This document shows, piece by piece, positions 1 to 6,684 of a DNA stretch of 8,517 nucleotides. The position numbers were made by a program, and so were the translations under genes. Location of the stretch: positions 1 through 8,517 of the forward strand of contig CAMLRB010000152.1 in the NCBI GenBank assembly GCA_946482295.1, read 5' to 3'. Under the pieces are notes generated by a model, which was not told the origin of the DNA, did not search any database, and saw only the letters and a program-made list of their open reading frames with translations. Origin of the DNA: an uncultured Bacteriovorax sp. GTDB taxonomy: Bacteria; Bdellovibrionota; Bacteriovoracia; Bacteriovoracales; Bacteriovoracaceae. Position 1 is the first letter of the stretch. Each line of letters opens with the position of its first letter.

Positions 1-1067
1 CCTTGTTTGTCTAATAAAGTTCCTAGGTCATGTGGGTGAACTCCATCAATAACGAATGAAAGTACACCTGACTTTTCATGAGCGTCGCCAATCAGACGAA
101 CGCCTTCAATTGTTTTTAATTTCTCAGTAGCGTAGGCAAGTAGTTTGTCTTCATAAGATTTGATAGAATCAAAACCAAGACTTTCGACGTATTCGATTGC
201 GGATTTGAAAGCGATGACTTCAGCAATCGCTGGAGTTCCCGCTTCAAATTTATTCGGAAGAATGTTGTACGTAGTGTTTTCAAAAGTAACTTCCGAAATC
301 ATTGATCCACCACCTTGGTAAGGTGGCATTTCGTTCAACAATTCTTCTTTTCCATAGAGAAATCCGAGAGCGTTTGGCCCATACATTTTATGAGCAGAAA
401 AAACGAGGAAGTCGCAGTCGAGATCTTTAACATCGACTTTTTGATGAGCAATCGATTGAGCGGCATCAACACAAACTTTTGCCCCCACTGAGTGAGCGAG
501 TTTCGTTATTTCTTTGACTGGATTCACTGTACCCAGAGTGTTCGAGATATGAACGAGGGCCACCATTTTCGTTTTGGGAGAAAGCATTTTTTTTAACTCA
601 TCCATCATGAGTTCTCCACGATCATTGATCGGGATAACTTTGATAGAGGCACCTTTTTTTTGCGCTATCATTTGCCAAGGAACAATATTTGAATGATGTT
701 CCATGCCTGAAAGAATGATTTCATCTCCTGGAGAAATGAACTTTTCACCGAAAGAAAAGGCGAGAAGATTAATGGCATCTGTCGTGCCTTTTGTATAAAT
801 CACTTCGTGCGCATGTTCAGCATTGATAAGTTTTTGAACAGCTATGCGAGTCTCTTCAAAGTAACGAGTTCCTTGTTCCGAAAGAGTGTGAACACCACGG
901 TGAACATTGGCCACTTCGTGACTAAGATAATGAGTCATTTGATCAATAACAACTTTTGGTTTTAACGTTGTGGCAGCATTGTCAAAATAGACGAGATCTT
1001 TTCCGTTAATTTTTGTATGTAATTGTGGAAAGTCTTCGCGAATTTTTTTGATGTTTAATTCTTTCAT
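1..1067 (-). CDS. sufS: Cysteine desulfurase SufS, C-terminus cut by window edge
   Basis: PLP-dependent group II cysteine desulfurase that takes sulfur from L-cysteine as a persulfide and feeds the SufBCD scaffold in the cytoplasm. I translated 355 complete codons; the family is about 405-410 residues. Visible landmarks are FDNAATT near residues 29-35, the HRGVHTLSEQ stretch near 56-65, GMEHHSNIVPW with the cofactor-stacking His at about 124, VDAAQS near 200, and SAHKMYGP with the PLP Schiff-base lysine at about 227. The readable part ends at LLDKQG. In E. coli SufS the RTGHHC segment with catalytic Cys364 follows shortly after, so the cysteine should lie about nine residues past the edge and cannot be checked here. 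The ATG overlaps the sufD stop as ATGA, and a strong GGAGGA ribosome site (minus strand, 1071-1076) lies inside the end of sufD. It is the last visible gene of the suf operon; whether sufE or sufU follows is unknown. Confidence 0.96.
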   Translation of the reverse strand, partial: MKELNIKKIREDFPQLHTKINGKDLVYFDNAATTLKPKVVIDQMTHYLSHEVANVHRGVHTLSEQGTRYFEETRIAVQKLINAEHAHEVIYTKGTTDAINLLAFSFGEKFISPGDEIILSGMEHHSNIVPWQMIAQKKGASIKVIPINDRGELMMDELKKMLSPKTKMVALVHISNTLGTVNPVKEITKLAHSVGAKVCVDAAQSIAHQKVDVKDLDCDFLVFSAHKMYGPNALGFLYGKEELLNEMPPYQGGGSMISEVTFENTTYNILPNKFEAGTPAIAEVIAFKSAIEYVESLGFDSIKSYEDKLLAYATEKLKTIEGVRLIGDAHEKSGVLSFVIDGVHPHDLGTLLDKQ

Positions 1068-2329
1068 GCTTCCTCCGTTACCAAAGCTGATGAAAGAAAA
1101 CGTTCAGCAAGAAAAACTTCGGCCTTGTTACGAATAGCAAGGTTGTCAATTTTGAAAAGAACATCGGCCGCAAACCCATGGCAAAGCATTTCGCGGGCCT
1201 TTGCTTTTTTGATACCACGGCTTTCAAGATAAAATTCTTCTTCAGCTGAAAGCTGACCAATCGTTGCTCCGTGAGCACATTTTACATCATCGGCCGCTAC
1301 GAGAAGCTGCGGACGAGTATCAATGTGAGCGCGTTTTGAAAGCAGAAGATTTTTGTTCAACTGTTCTGAGGTGATGAGCTGAGAATCACGGGCCACGACA
1401 ATTTTTCCAGTGAAAGCACCATGTGATTCACCGGCAAGGATGCCTTTGAAAAGTTGAGTTGAATTTGTATGAGCGGCCGCATGATCAATGTGCGAGAAAA
1501 CGTCAGCGTGTTCGCTCTTTTTAAGGGCGAATAGGCCGTTTACTTGCGATTCGGCGCCAGCTTCTAATAATCGAACTTCGATATTATCTCTTGATGTTTT
1601 TATACCAAGATCAATAGTCATTGATTTGAAATTGGCATTTTTTAAAACGTGGGCACGAGTCAAACCAATATGAGTGGCTTCAAAAGCTTCTGTTTGAATC
1701 TTAACATGCTCAACTTGAGCGCTGTCTTTAAGTTCAAAAGTTGTTGAAGCATTCGTTGTGTATTGAAATAAATTATTCTGAGTAGAAATAAAAATTTCAG
1801 CAATTGCTACTTTTGAAAAGGGTTCAGCAACGATTGTTAAACGTGGAGAAACGATTTTGTTAACTCCAGATTCATCTACTAAATGAACAATTGTCAGTGG
1901 GAAATCAAGAACAGTATTTTTTTTGATTCGGAGAAAAAGCGGGCTCATCGAAGTTGCAAAATTAAGAGCGTCGAAAGCATCAAAAAAGTCACTCGTTGGA
2001 CGAAGTTGATCAAAGCTCACGCCTTCAGGAAGTACTGATTGAAAACGATTGAAGATACCGTTGTTGAAGACGATAAACCCACGTTGATCAATAACTTCTT
2101 TAGGGATGTCGTTTACGATTTCGCTTTGTCGGGCGTAAAAACGAGGAGCAAGAACCTTCGCGATATTAGTATATCGCCAGTCTTCATGTTTTTTTGAAGG
2201 GAGGCCACGGCCTTTGAAAACATTGAGGGCATCTTGCATGGCCGATTGATAACTCGGCCCCAACTCAGTTGTGAGCTTCATGACTTCAGCGCTATTTTTT
2301 ATCAATTCTTGTGTAAGTAAATTTTCCAT
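1064..2329 (-). CDS. sufD: Fe-S cluster assembly scaffold protein SufD
   Basis: Subunit of the cytoplasmic SufBC2D scaffold, where it pairs with SufB through a shared beta-helix fold. With the chosen start it has 421 residues, close to the 423 of E. coli SufD. The diagnostic C-terminal block is VKCAHGATIGQLSAEEEFYL followed by ESRGI; its histidine at about residue 353 matches E. coli SufD His360, implicated in cluster assembly at the SufB-SufD interface. The N-terminal part has the family's GLPSKKHEDWRYTN motif. An ATG 33 nt upstream (2362) would give 432 residues but would overlap sufC by 25 bp. The start at 2329 has AAGGA five nucleotides upstream and leaves an 8-nt gap after the sufC stop, so I prefer it. 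It overlaps sufS by 4 bp (ATGA), indicating translational coupling. The family call is very secure, the start fairly so. Confidence 0.95.
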   Translation of the reverse strand: MENLLTQELIKNSAEVMKLTTELGPSYQSAMQDALNVFKGRGLPSKKHEDWRYTNIAKVLAPRFYARQSEIVNDIPKEVIDQRGFIVFNNGIFNRFQSVLPEGVSFDQLRPTSDFFDAFDALNFATSMSPLFLRIKKNTVLDFPLTIVHLVDESGVNKIVSPRLTIVAEPFSKVAIAEIFISTQNNLFQYTTNASTTFELKDSAQVEHVKIQTEAFEATHIGLTRAHVLKNANFKSMTIDLGIKTSRDNIEVRLLEAGAESQVNGLFALKKSEHADVFSHIDHAAAHTNSTQLFKGILAGESHGAFTGKIVVARDSQLITSEQLNKNLLLSKRAHIDTRPQLLVAADDVKCAHGATIGQLSAEEEFYLESRGIKKAKAREMLCHGFAADVLFKIDNLAIRNKAEVFLAERFLSSALVTEEA

Positions 2330-2334
2330 TCTGG

Positions 2335-2339
2335 TCCTT
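2335..2339 (-). promoter_or_regulatory. Ribosome binding site that fixes the sufD start
   Basis: On the minus strand AAGGA lies five nucleotides before the ATG at 2329 and overlaps the sufC stop codon TAA (2338-2340). The alternative upstream ATG at 2362 lies inside sufC. This supports the shorter 421-residue SufD and fits coupling to termination of sufC translation. Confidence 0.7.
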
Positions 2340-3099
2340 AATCGTGGTCCTTCGTTAACCACTCATAACCTTTTTCTTCAAGTTCAAGAGCGAGTTCTTT
2401 TCCACCCGATTTGATGATCTTTCCTTTATAAAGAACATGCACATGGTCTGGAACGATGTAGTCTAATAAACGCTGATAGTGAGTAACGAGAATAGTAGCA
2501 TTGAAACGATTTTTAAGAGCGTTTACGCCTTTTGCGACGATCTTTAGAGCGTCGATATCTAGTCCAGAATCTGTTTCATCTAAAAGAGAAAGGCGAGGAT
2601 TTAAAACGGCCATTTGAAGAATTTCGTTTTTCTTTTTTTCACCACCAGAGAAACCTGTGTTCACCGGACGATCAAGAAATGAGTCGTTCATTTCAAGAAG
2701 TTCTAGTTTTGGTTTTAGAAAGACGCGGAACTCTTCCATCGTCATTTCTGGAGCGCCATTGTACTTACAAGTCTCGTTGAACGATTCAAGCAGAAAAGTG
2801 ATGTTTGAAACTCCAGGGATTTCTACTGGATATTGAAAGCCTAAAAAGATCCCGCTTTTTGCGCGTTCGTCAGCTTCAAGTTCAAAAAGATTTCTGTCTT
2901 TAGCGTTGATCTTAAAGTTGATTGTGCCTTCAGTGACTGTAAAAGCAGGATGTCCTGCTATGACTTTTGAAAGTGTACTTTTTCCTGAACCGTTTGGTCC
3001 CATAATGGCGTGCACTTCACCGGCCTTAACTAATAGATTGATGCCTTTAAGGATTTCCTTATCACCAACGCTTGCATGTAAATTTGTAATCTCGATCAT
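2338..3099 (-). CDS. sufC: Fe-S cluster assembly ATPase SufC
   Basis: ABC-type ATPase that is soluble rather than part of a transporter; it binds SufB and SufD and drives conformational change in the SufBC2D scaffold. At 253 residues it has the usual length (E. coli 248). The ABC motifs are all present: Walker A GPNGSGKST at 34-42 with Lys40, Q-loop GFQYP with Gln89, signature FSGGEKKKNEI around 150-160, Walker B LSLLDETDSGLD at 170-181 with the presumed catalytic Glu175, and H-loop THYQR with His207. The extended ETDSGLDIDAL block is typical of SufC and distinguishes it from transporter ATPases. The start lies 3 nt after the sufB stop, with AGGATAG overlapping that stop as the ribosome site. 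No key residue is missing. Confidence 0.98.
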   Translation of the reverse strand: MIEITNLHASVGDKEILKGINLLVKAGEVHAIMGPNGSGKSTLSKVIAGHPAFTVTEGTINFKINAKDRNLFELEADERAKSGIFLGFQYPVEIPGVSNITFLLESFNETCKYNGAPEMTMEEFRVFLKPKLELLEMNDSFLDRPVNTGFSGGEKKKNEILQMAVLNPRLSLLDETDSGLDIDALKIVAKGVNALKNRFNATILVTHYQRLLDYIVPDHVHVLYKGKIIKSGGKELALELEEKGYEWLTKDHD

Positions 3100-3102
3100 T
3101 TT

Positions 3103-4530
3103 CTATCCTATGCTGTTTTCTAATTTCATTTCAATTAACTTAACCGCTTCAACTGAGAACTCGAGAGGGAGTTCTTTGAAGACGTCTTTACAAAATCCAT
3201 TCACGATCATGGATATACATTTCTCTTCTGAGAGTCCGCGCGATTGTAGGTAAAACAATTGTTCTTCAGATATTTTTGATGTTGAAGCTTCGTGTTCGAC
3301 AACGGCCGTTGAGTTTTTTACATCAATGTACGGAAACGTATTGGCGCGCGCTTTATTTCCAATCAACATCGAATCACATTGTGAATAGTTGCGGGCACCA
3401 GTGGCACCCGGCATGATCTTCACCAGACCGCGATAATTGTTTTCTGATTCTTCTGCTGAAATCCCTTTAGAAATGATTGTCGATTTCGTATTTTTTCCCA
3501 CGTGAACCATTTTTGTTCCCGTGTCTGCTTGCATGAAATTGTTCGTGAGCGCGACTGAGTAGAAAGCACCTTCTGAGTTGTCACCAATAAGGTTACAAGA
3601 AGGATATTTCCATGTGATCGCCGATCCAGCTTCAACTTGCGTCCATGAAATTTTCGAATTAACACCCAGGCAGTTTCCACGTTTCGTGACGAAATTGTAG
3701 ATACCTCCCAATCCTTTTTTATCACCGGCGTACCAGTTTTGGACTGTTGAATATTTAATTTCGGCATTATCCAGGGCCACGAGTTCAACGATCGCAGCGT
3801 GCAGTTGGTTCTCATCTCTTTGAGGTGCTGTACAACCTTCAAGGTAATTCACAAATGAACCTTCATCAGCAACGATGAGTGTTCTTTCAAACTGACCTGT
3901 CTCTTTCGCATTAATACGGAAGTAGGTTGAAAGATCGAGTGGGCACTTCACTCCTTTTGGAATGTAGACAAACGATCCATCTGAGAAGACAGCAGAGTTA
4001 AGAGCAGAATAGAAGTTGTCACCATAAGGAACAACTGTACCCAGATATTTTTTTACAAGATCAGGATGCTCTTTAACGGCTTCGGATATAGAACAGAAGA
4101 TAACGCCAACTTTTTCCAGTTCTTCTCTGTGAGTTGTGGCCACCGAAACTGAATCAAATACAGCATCTACTGCGACACCGGAAATACGTTTTTGTTCGTT
4201 GAGTGGAATCCCTAATTTTTCGAATGTTGCGAGCAACTCTGGATCGATTTCATCAAGACTTTTGACTTCATCTTTCTTTTTAGGAGCGGAATAGTAATAG
4301 AGATCGTTAAAATCAATTTCGGGAACATTAAGTTTTGCCCACGATGGTGGAGTCATTTTTAACCAATGTCGGAAGGCCTTGAGACGATACTCAAGCAACC
4401 ATTCAGGTTCTTGTTTTTTTGCCGAAATAAGGCGAACGATGTCTTCGTTCAATCCTTTCGGAAATGCTTCTGTTTCAATATCGGTAAAAAAACCGTATTT
4501 GTATTCAGCATTTAAATAGTCAGTACTCAT
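3103..4530 (-). CDS. sufB: Fe-S cluster assembly scaffold protein SufB
   Basis: Core scaffold subunit on which the nascent cluster is built, in complex with SufC and SufD. It has 475 residues (E. coli 495), slightly shorter at the N-terminus. Family hallmarks include NYLEGCTAP with a cysteine at about 233, [56 protein letters not shown], and the C-terminal YSQCDSML and VEHEAST blocks. Cys385 and Glu414 align with E. coli SufB Cys405 and Glu434, both reported as important for cluster assembly, and His413 is beside the latter. The C-terminus [15 protein letters not shown] is also canonical. The ATG overlaps the stop of the upstream Rrf2 gene as ATGA, with GGAG eight nucleotides upstream, so SufB synthesis is probably coupled to that of its regulator. 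Open reading frames in other frames inside this gene are shadows. Confidence 0.98.
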   Translation of the reverse strand: MSTDYLNAEYKYGFFTDIETEAFPKGLNEDIVRLISAKKQEPEWLLEYRLKAFRHWLKMTPPSWAKLNVPEIDFNDLYYYSAPKKKDEVKSLDEIDPELLATFEKLGIPLNEQKRISGVAVDAVFDSVSVATTHREELEKVGVIFCSISEAVKEHPDLVKKYLGTVVPYGDNFYSALNSAVFSDGSFVYIPKGVKCPLDLSTYFRINAKETGQFERTLIVADEGSFVNYLEGCTAPQRDENQLHAAIVELVALDNAEIKYSTVQNWYAGDKKGLGGIYNFVTKRGNCLGVNSKISWTQVEAGSAITWKYPSCNLIGDNSEGAFYSVALTNNFMQADTGTKMVHVGKNTKSTIISKGISAEESENNYRGLVKIMPGATGARNYSQCDSMLIGNKARANTFPYIDVKNSTAVVEHEASTSKISEEQLFYLQSRGLSEEKCISMIVNGFCKDVFKELPLEFSVEAVKLIEMKLENSIG

Positions 4531-5006
4531 GCGTTGATCTCCGACGAGTGATTTCGTTTTCCAGAACTCACTGGATTGAAGTCACTGCCCTGTAGTAATT
4601 CTTTTAAAGTCAGTGTTGCTAAAAAGTGATTCAATTTGCGATTGAGAAGTTCAACAGGAGTGGCAATATTACATTTCCCCATAAGTTCACAGGGACCCTT
4701 GGCCGAAACGCAGACACTGCCAGAGTCTTGTTTGCCCTCGATGATGGAAGCGAGTTCAGCATATGTAATATCTTGAAGCGAGCGATTAAGAGAATAGCCG
4801 CCCTTAATTCCTTTAACAGATTTAAGGATGTCGTGATTGTTCATTAACTGCATCACTTTCGCTGTTGTATCAAAAGGTGTTTGAAAGTGATCGCAAATTT
4901 CACGCGCCGAAGTCAGGTCGTCTTTTGCGTCCTTGCTGTCTGCTTTGTCTGTCATAAATTTGAGTGCCATTAAGGCATACTCAACCTTTTTATTAATCTT
5001 TAGCAT
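4527..5006 (-). CDS. Rrf2-family transcriptional regulator, probable Fe-S sensor of the suf operon
   Basis: A 159-residue Rrf2/IscR-type regulator. The N-terminus [15 protein letters not shown] (3-18) is the first helix of the family. A winged helix-turn-helix follows at about 31-75, including [21 protein letters not shown] and the wing KGIKGGYSL. The ligand region has three cysteines, Cys99, Cys106 and Cys112, spaced C-x6-C-x5-C. IscR uses C-x5-C-x5-C plus a His three residues after the last cysteine; here that residue is Ala, so the fourth ligand differs or is absent. The tail beyond about residue 140 is hydrophilic and poorly conserved in look. As first gene of the suf operon, overlapping sufB by 4 bp, it most likely adjusts operon transcription to cluster status, plausibly through the 5038-5062 inverted repeat. 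AAGGA seven nucleotides before the ATG supports the start. It could be named IscR- or SufR-like, but I leave the symbol open. Confidence 0.93.
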   Translation of the reverse strand: MLKINKKVEYALMALKFMTDKADSKDAKDDLTSAREICDHFQTPFDTTAKVMQLMNNHDILKSVKGIKGGYSLNRSLQDITYAELASIIEGKQDSGSVCVSAKGPCELMGKCNIATPVELLNRKLNHFLATLTLKELLQGSDFNPVSSGKRNHSSEINA

Positions 5007-5037
5007 TCATTTGTCCTTGTAACCGCACCATATCTTA

Positions 5038-5062
5038 AAATAGGTCAAAAATATACCTATTT
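5038..5062. promoter_or_regulatory. Inverted repeat, putative Rrf2 operator of the suf operon
   Basis: Perfect 8-bp arms AAATAGGT (5038-5045) and ACCTATTT (5055-5062) are separated by 9 bp, 25 bp in total. That length and symmetry are like the sites bound by IscR-type Rrf2 dimers. It lies 32 bp upstream of the regulator's ATG and covers the candidate suf -10 hexamer, so binding would be expected to block RNA polymerase. The repeat is seen directly; the assignment to this regulator is inference from position and family. Confidence 0.72.
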
Positions 5063-5079
5063 ATCTTTTTCTTTGCCAA
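5050..5079 (-). promoter_or_regulatory. Candidate sigma70-type promoter of the suf operon
   Basis: On the minus strand TTGGCA (5074-5079) and TATATT (5050-5055) are separated by 18 bp. Initiation would fall near 5043 and give a leader of roughly 37 nt before the regulator's ATG. The -10 lies within the spacer and the first base of one arm of the inverted repeat. It is the best match in the intergenic region for this direction, but I judged it by eye. Confidence 0.5.
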
Positions 5080-5092
5080 AACTTTGCCTAAA
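5071..5092. repeat. Tandem 11-bp direct repeat in the divergent promoter region
   Basis: CTTTGCCAAAA (5071-5081) is followed immediately by CTTTGCCTAAA (5082-5092), ten of eleven bases identical and in register with one helical turn. The first copy contains the complement of the suf -35 hexamer, the second the possible -35 of glpG. It could be an activator site or chance; no further copies are visible. Confidence 0.35.
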
Positions 5093-5114
5093 AGGCCTGG
5101 AAAAATCGTATAAT
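5084..5114 (+). promoter_or_regulatory. Candidate promoter of the glpG operon
   Basis: A perfect TATAAT at 5109-5114 is preceded by TTGCCT at 5084-5089 with a 19-bp spacer, longer than the ideal 17. Initiation would be near 5121, giving a leader of about 39 nt to the ATG at 5160. The -10 is convincing, the -35 less so. Confidence 0.45.
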
Positions 5115-5159
5115 AAGGGTGTATTCCACCTTTTTTTAAGGAACTAATAGGTAACTTTC

Positions 5160-6080
5160 ATGTATTTAGTCGGACAACTTAGTGACACGCGAATGCTTGA
5201 ACAGATCATTGCTGAGCTACGCGCTCAAAACATTGATGTTTCAACAGACTTCGCTCCTCAGGAACACATTTATTCAATTTACGTTCAAGATGAATCTTTG
5301 TTACCGGCGGCCCAGGATCTTTTTCGGGTGAAAATGGGCTTTCAAAAGGCCCCGGAAATTGACCAGGAGTGGGTGAAGATTAAAGCGCTCCCGCGAGGGC
5401 AATTCACGACGATGATTGTGGTTGTTTGTTCAGTTCTCTATCTTCTCTCTTTTACGGAAATGGGTCAGCGTCTCTATGAATCGCTCTTCATGGGAAGTGT
5501 GGAAGGAACGTTTTTAGGGGAGGTGAAACGCGGGCAGATTTGGCGACTTATCACTCCCATTTTTCTGCATCTCTCACTTATGCATATTCTTTTTAATATG
5601 CTCTGGTTTAGAGATTTGGGAAGTATCATCGAATATAAATTTGGTAAGCATGATCTCATTCGCCTCATGCTCGTGAGTGGTCTCATCTCCAATATCATGC
5701 AGTACCTCGTTTCTGGTCCGCAATTTGGTGGGATGTCGGGAGTTCTTTACGCTTTATTAGGCTACCTTTGGGTCTTGAAAAAAATAGAACCTGAATTTGA
5801 TCTGGCCCTCCCTTCGAGGGATGTCTCCTTGATGATTATCTGGCTCTTTCTCTGTCTCACAGGACTTCTGGGACCCATAGCCAATACAGCACACGCGGGT
5901 GGACTTTTCACAGGAATGTTTTATGCCCTTTTTATAAACAACCAAAAAAATGGTAGCAGATGGGGAAAAGAACAATTAAAGTACGCGCTTCTGGCGATGC
6001 TTTTTCTTGTTTTAACTCTCGCCATTGAAGGGTTTAAATTAAAAGGTCGTTTCTATTATTTATTAATGAGTGAAGGGTAA
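5160..6080 (+). CDS. glpG: GlpG-like rhomboid intramembrane serine protease with an additional C-terminal membrane segment
   Basis: Intramembrane serine protease of the inner membrane that cleaves transmembrane helices. At 306 residues it is longer than E. coli GlpG (276). Residues 1 to about 65 are soluble and match GlpG's small cytoplasmic domain in position. The rhomboid core shows WRLITPIFLHLSLMHILFN (128-146), with His142 and Asn146 matching GlpG His150 and Asn154 of the oxyanion hole. GPQFGGMSGVLYALLGY (186-202) carries the nucleophile Ser193, and ANTAHAGGL (241-249) the catalytic His245. The dyad is intact, so it should be active. Hydrophobic segments lie near 84-98, 132-150, 167-184, 193-207, 223-240 and 246-261. 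A seventh, at about 273-292, is absent from E. coli GlpG and gives a 6+1 topology. AGGT lies 7 nt before the ATG, with a better AAGGA too far away (5138-5142). It is divergent from the suf operon and heads a probable three-gene operon. The substrate is unknown. Confidence 0.93.
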   Translation: MYLVGQLSDTRMLEQIIAELRAQNIDVSTDFAPQEHIYSIYVQDESLLPAAQDLFRVKMGFQKAPEIDQEWVKIKALPRGQFTTMIVVVCSVLYLLSFTEMGQRLYESLFMGSVEGTFLGEVKRGQIWRLITPIFLHLSLMHILFNMLWFRDLGSIIEYKFGKHDLIRLMLVSGLISNIMQYLVSGPQFGGMSGVLYALLGYLWVLKKIEPEFDLALPSRDVSLMIIWLFLCLTGLLGPIANTAHAGGLFTGMFYALFINNQKNGSRWGKEQLKYALLAMLFLVLTLAIEGFKLKGRFYYLLMSEG

Positions 6081-6094
6081 ATCCAAGGGAACCT

Positions 6095-6343
6095 ATGTCG
6101 AACATCAAACAACGTCTGGATGAATTAAAAGCAAGTTTTGCAGATAAAACGCCAAAACAAATGCGAACAATCAGAAACAATCTTAATAACCGCATTAAAT
6201 CTTTTGAAGAAGAAATGCGCTTTGGAAAAACACTTCCAAAAATCTCTGCCAGCCATATGTTTTATGAATTTGAACTTAAAGAACTAAAAGAGCTACAGGA
6301 AGCTGCGATGAAAAAAATTAAAAGCGACGAGAAAAAGGCTTAA
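6095..6343 (+). CDS. Small charged, probably helical protein of unknown function
   Basis: An 82-residue protein that I do not recognise. It lacks signal peptide, membrane segment and cysteines, so it is probably cytoplasmic. It is rich in Lys and Glu (for example FEEEMRFGK, then FELKELKELQEAAMKKIKSDE at the end). The heptad-like spacing of Leu/Ile/Phe at about 1-45 and 55-78 suggests two helices, possibly a helical hairpin or coiled coil, linked by GKTLPKISASHMF. The ATG has a clear AAGGGA four nucleotides upstream (6085-6090). It begins 14 nt after the glpG stop, and its TAA overlaps the next ATG by one base (TAATG), so it is very likely translated and co-transcribed with both neighbours. 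Function unknown. Confidence 0.75.
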   Translation: MSNIKQRLDELKASFADKTPKQMRTIRNNLNNRIKSFEEEMRFGKTLPKISASHMFYEFELKELKELQEAAMKKIKSDEKKA

Positions 6344-6684
6344 TGAAAGGACTGTTGATTTTTTTAGTTATTCTTAGTGCAGAAGCCGCCGAGACTCCAG
6401 TGCAAAATTTTCGCAAAGAAGATTATCCTCTGGATGATAAATATAAAGGCGGCCCATATCTCATTTATGATTGTGAACGTAAGCACTATGCCTGTGTAGA
6501 TGTCGACGGCCACGAACTCTGCAAAACCGCCCGTCAAAAGAGCATCGATGAAAAGGCCAAGGAATATGCTTGTGCCCCTTTAAAAATGTTTGATGAAAAA
6601 ACGAAATGCGTTCTTAAAAATTACGAAGTGATGGAGAGGAATGCTTGGAAGAGATTTTGTTTTATTAAATTGACTTCGACATAA
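6343..6684 (+). CDS. Small exported cysteine-rich protein of unknown function
   Basis: A 113-residue protein with a short signal peptide: MKG, a hydrophobic stretch at about 4-12, and a plausible signal peptidase I site after AEA at 13-15. The mature part would be about 98 residues with six cysteines (44, 51, 60, 77, 89, 106), an even number fitting three disulfides in the periplasm or outside. Acidic, lysine and tyrosine residues are frequent, and YDCERKHYACVDVDGHELC is the densest cysteine segment. I do not recognise a family. The start overlaps the previous stop as TAATG, and AAGG lies a few bases upstream within the preceding gene. The last 20 bp overlap the end of the convergent GNAT gene. 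Co-transcription with the rhomboid gene raises a link to membrane proteolysis, but nothing in the sequence proves it. Confidence 0.75.
   Translation: MKGLLIFLVILSAEAAETPVQNFRKEDYPLDDKYKGGPYLIYDCERKHYACVDVDGHELCKTARQKSIDEKAKEYACAPLKMFDEKTKCVLKNYEVMERNAWKRFCFIKLTST

Noticed and set aside
2330..2362. Upstream ATG adding 11 residues to SufD
   Set aside because: It would overlap sufC by 25 bp, whereas the ATG at 2329 has a well-placed AAGGA and gives the usual family length.
2532..2780. Plus-strand open frame antisense to sufC
   Set aside because: Antisense shadow of a strongly conserved gene; it has no matching family features.
3420..3842. 140-codon minus-strand open frame inside sufB
   Set aside because: It lies wholly within sufB in another frame, has a low-complexity basic composition without recognisable motifs, and sufB itself is unmistakable.
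4481..4495. CGGT / ACCG inverted repeat around an A-run at the start of sufB
   Set aside because: Short, within conserved coding sequence, explained by the Phe-Phe-Thr codons of SufB.
5115..5137. Hairpin (AAGGGTG / CACCTTT) followed by seven T, resembling an intrinsic terminator
   Set aside because: It sits at the expected transcription start of glpG, with only divergent genes around it, so there is no plus-strand transcript to terminate. The stem is short and needs a G-U pair.
5777..5786. Run of seven A in glpG as a possible frameshift site
   Set aside because: The reading frame continues intact into the catalytic histidine region, and no overlapping frame of interest is present.
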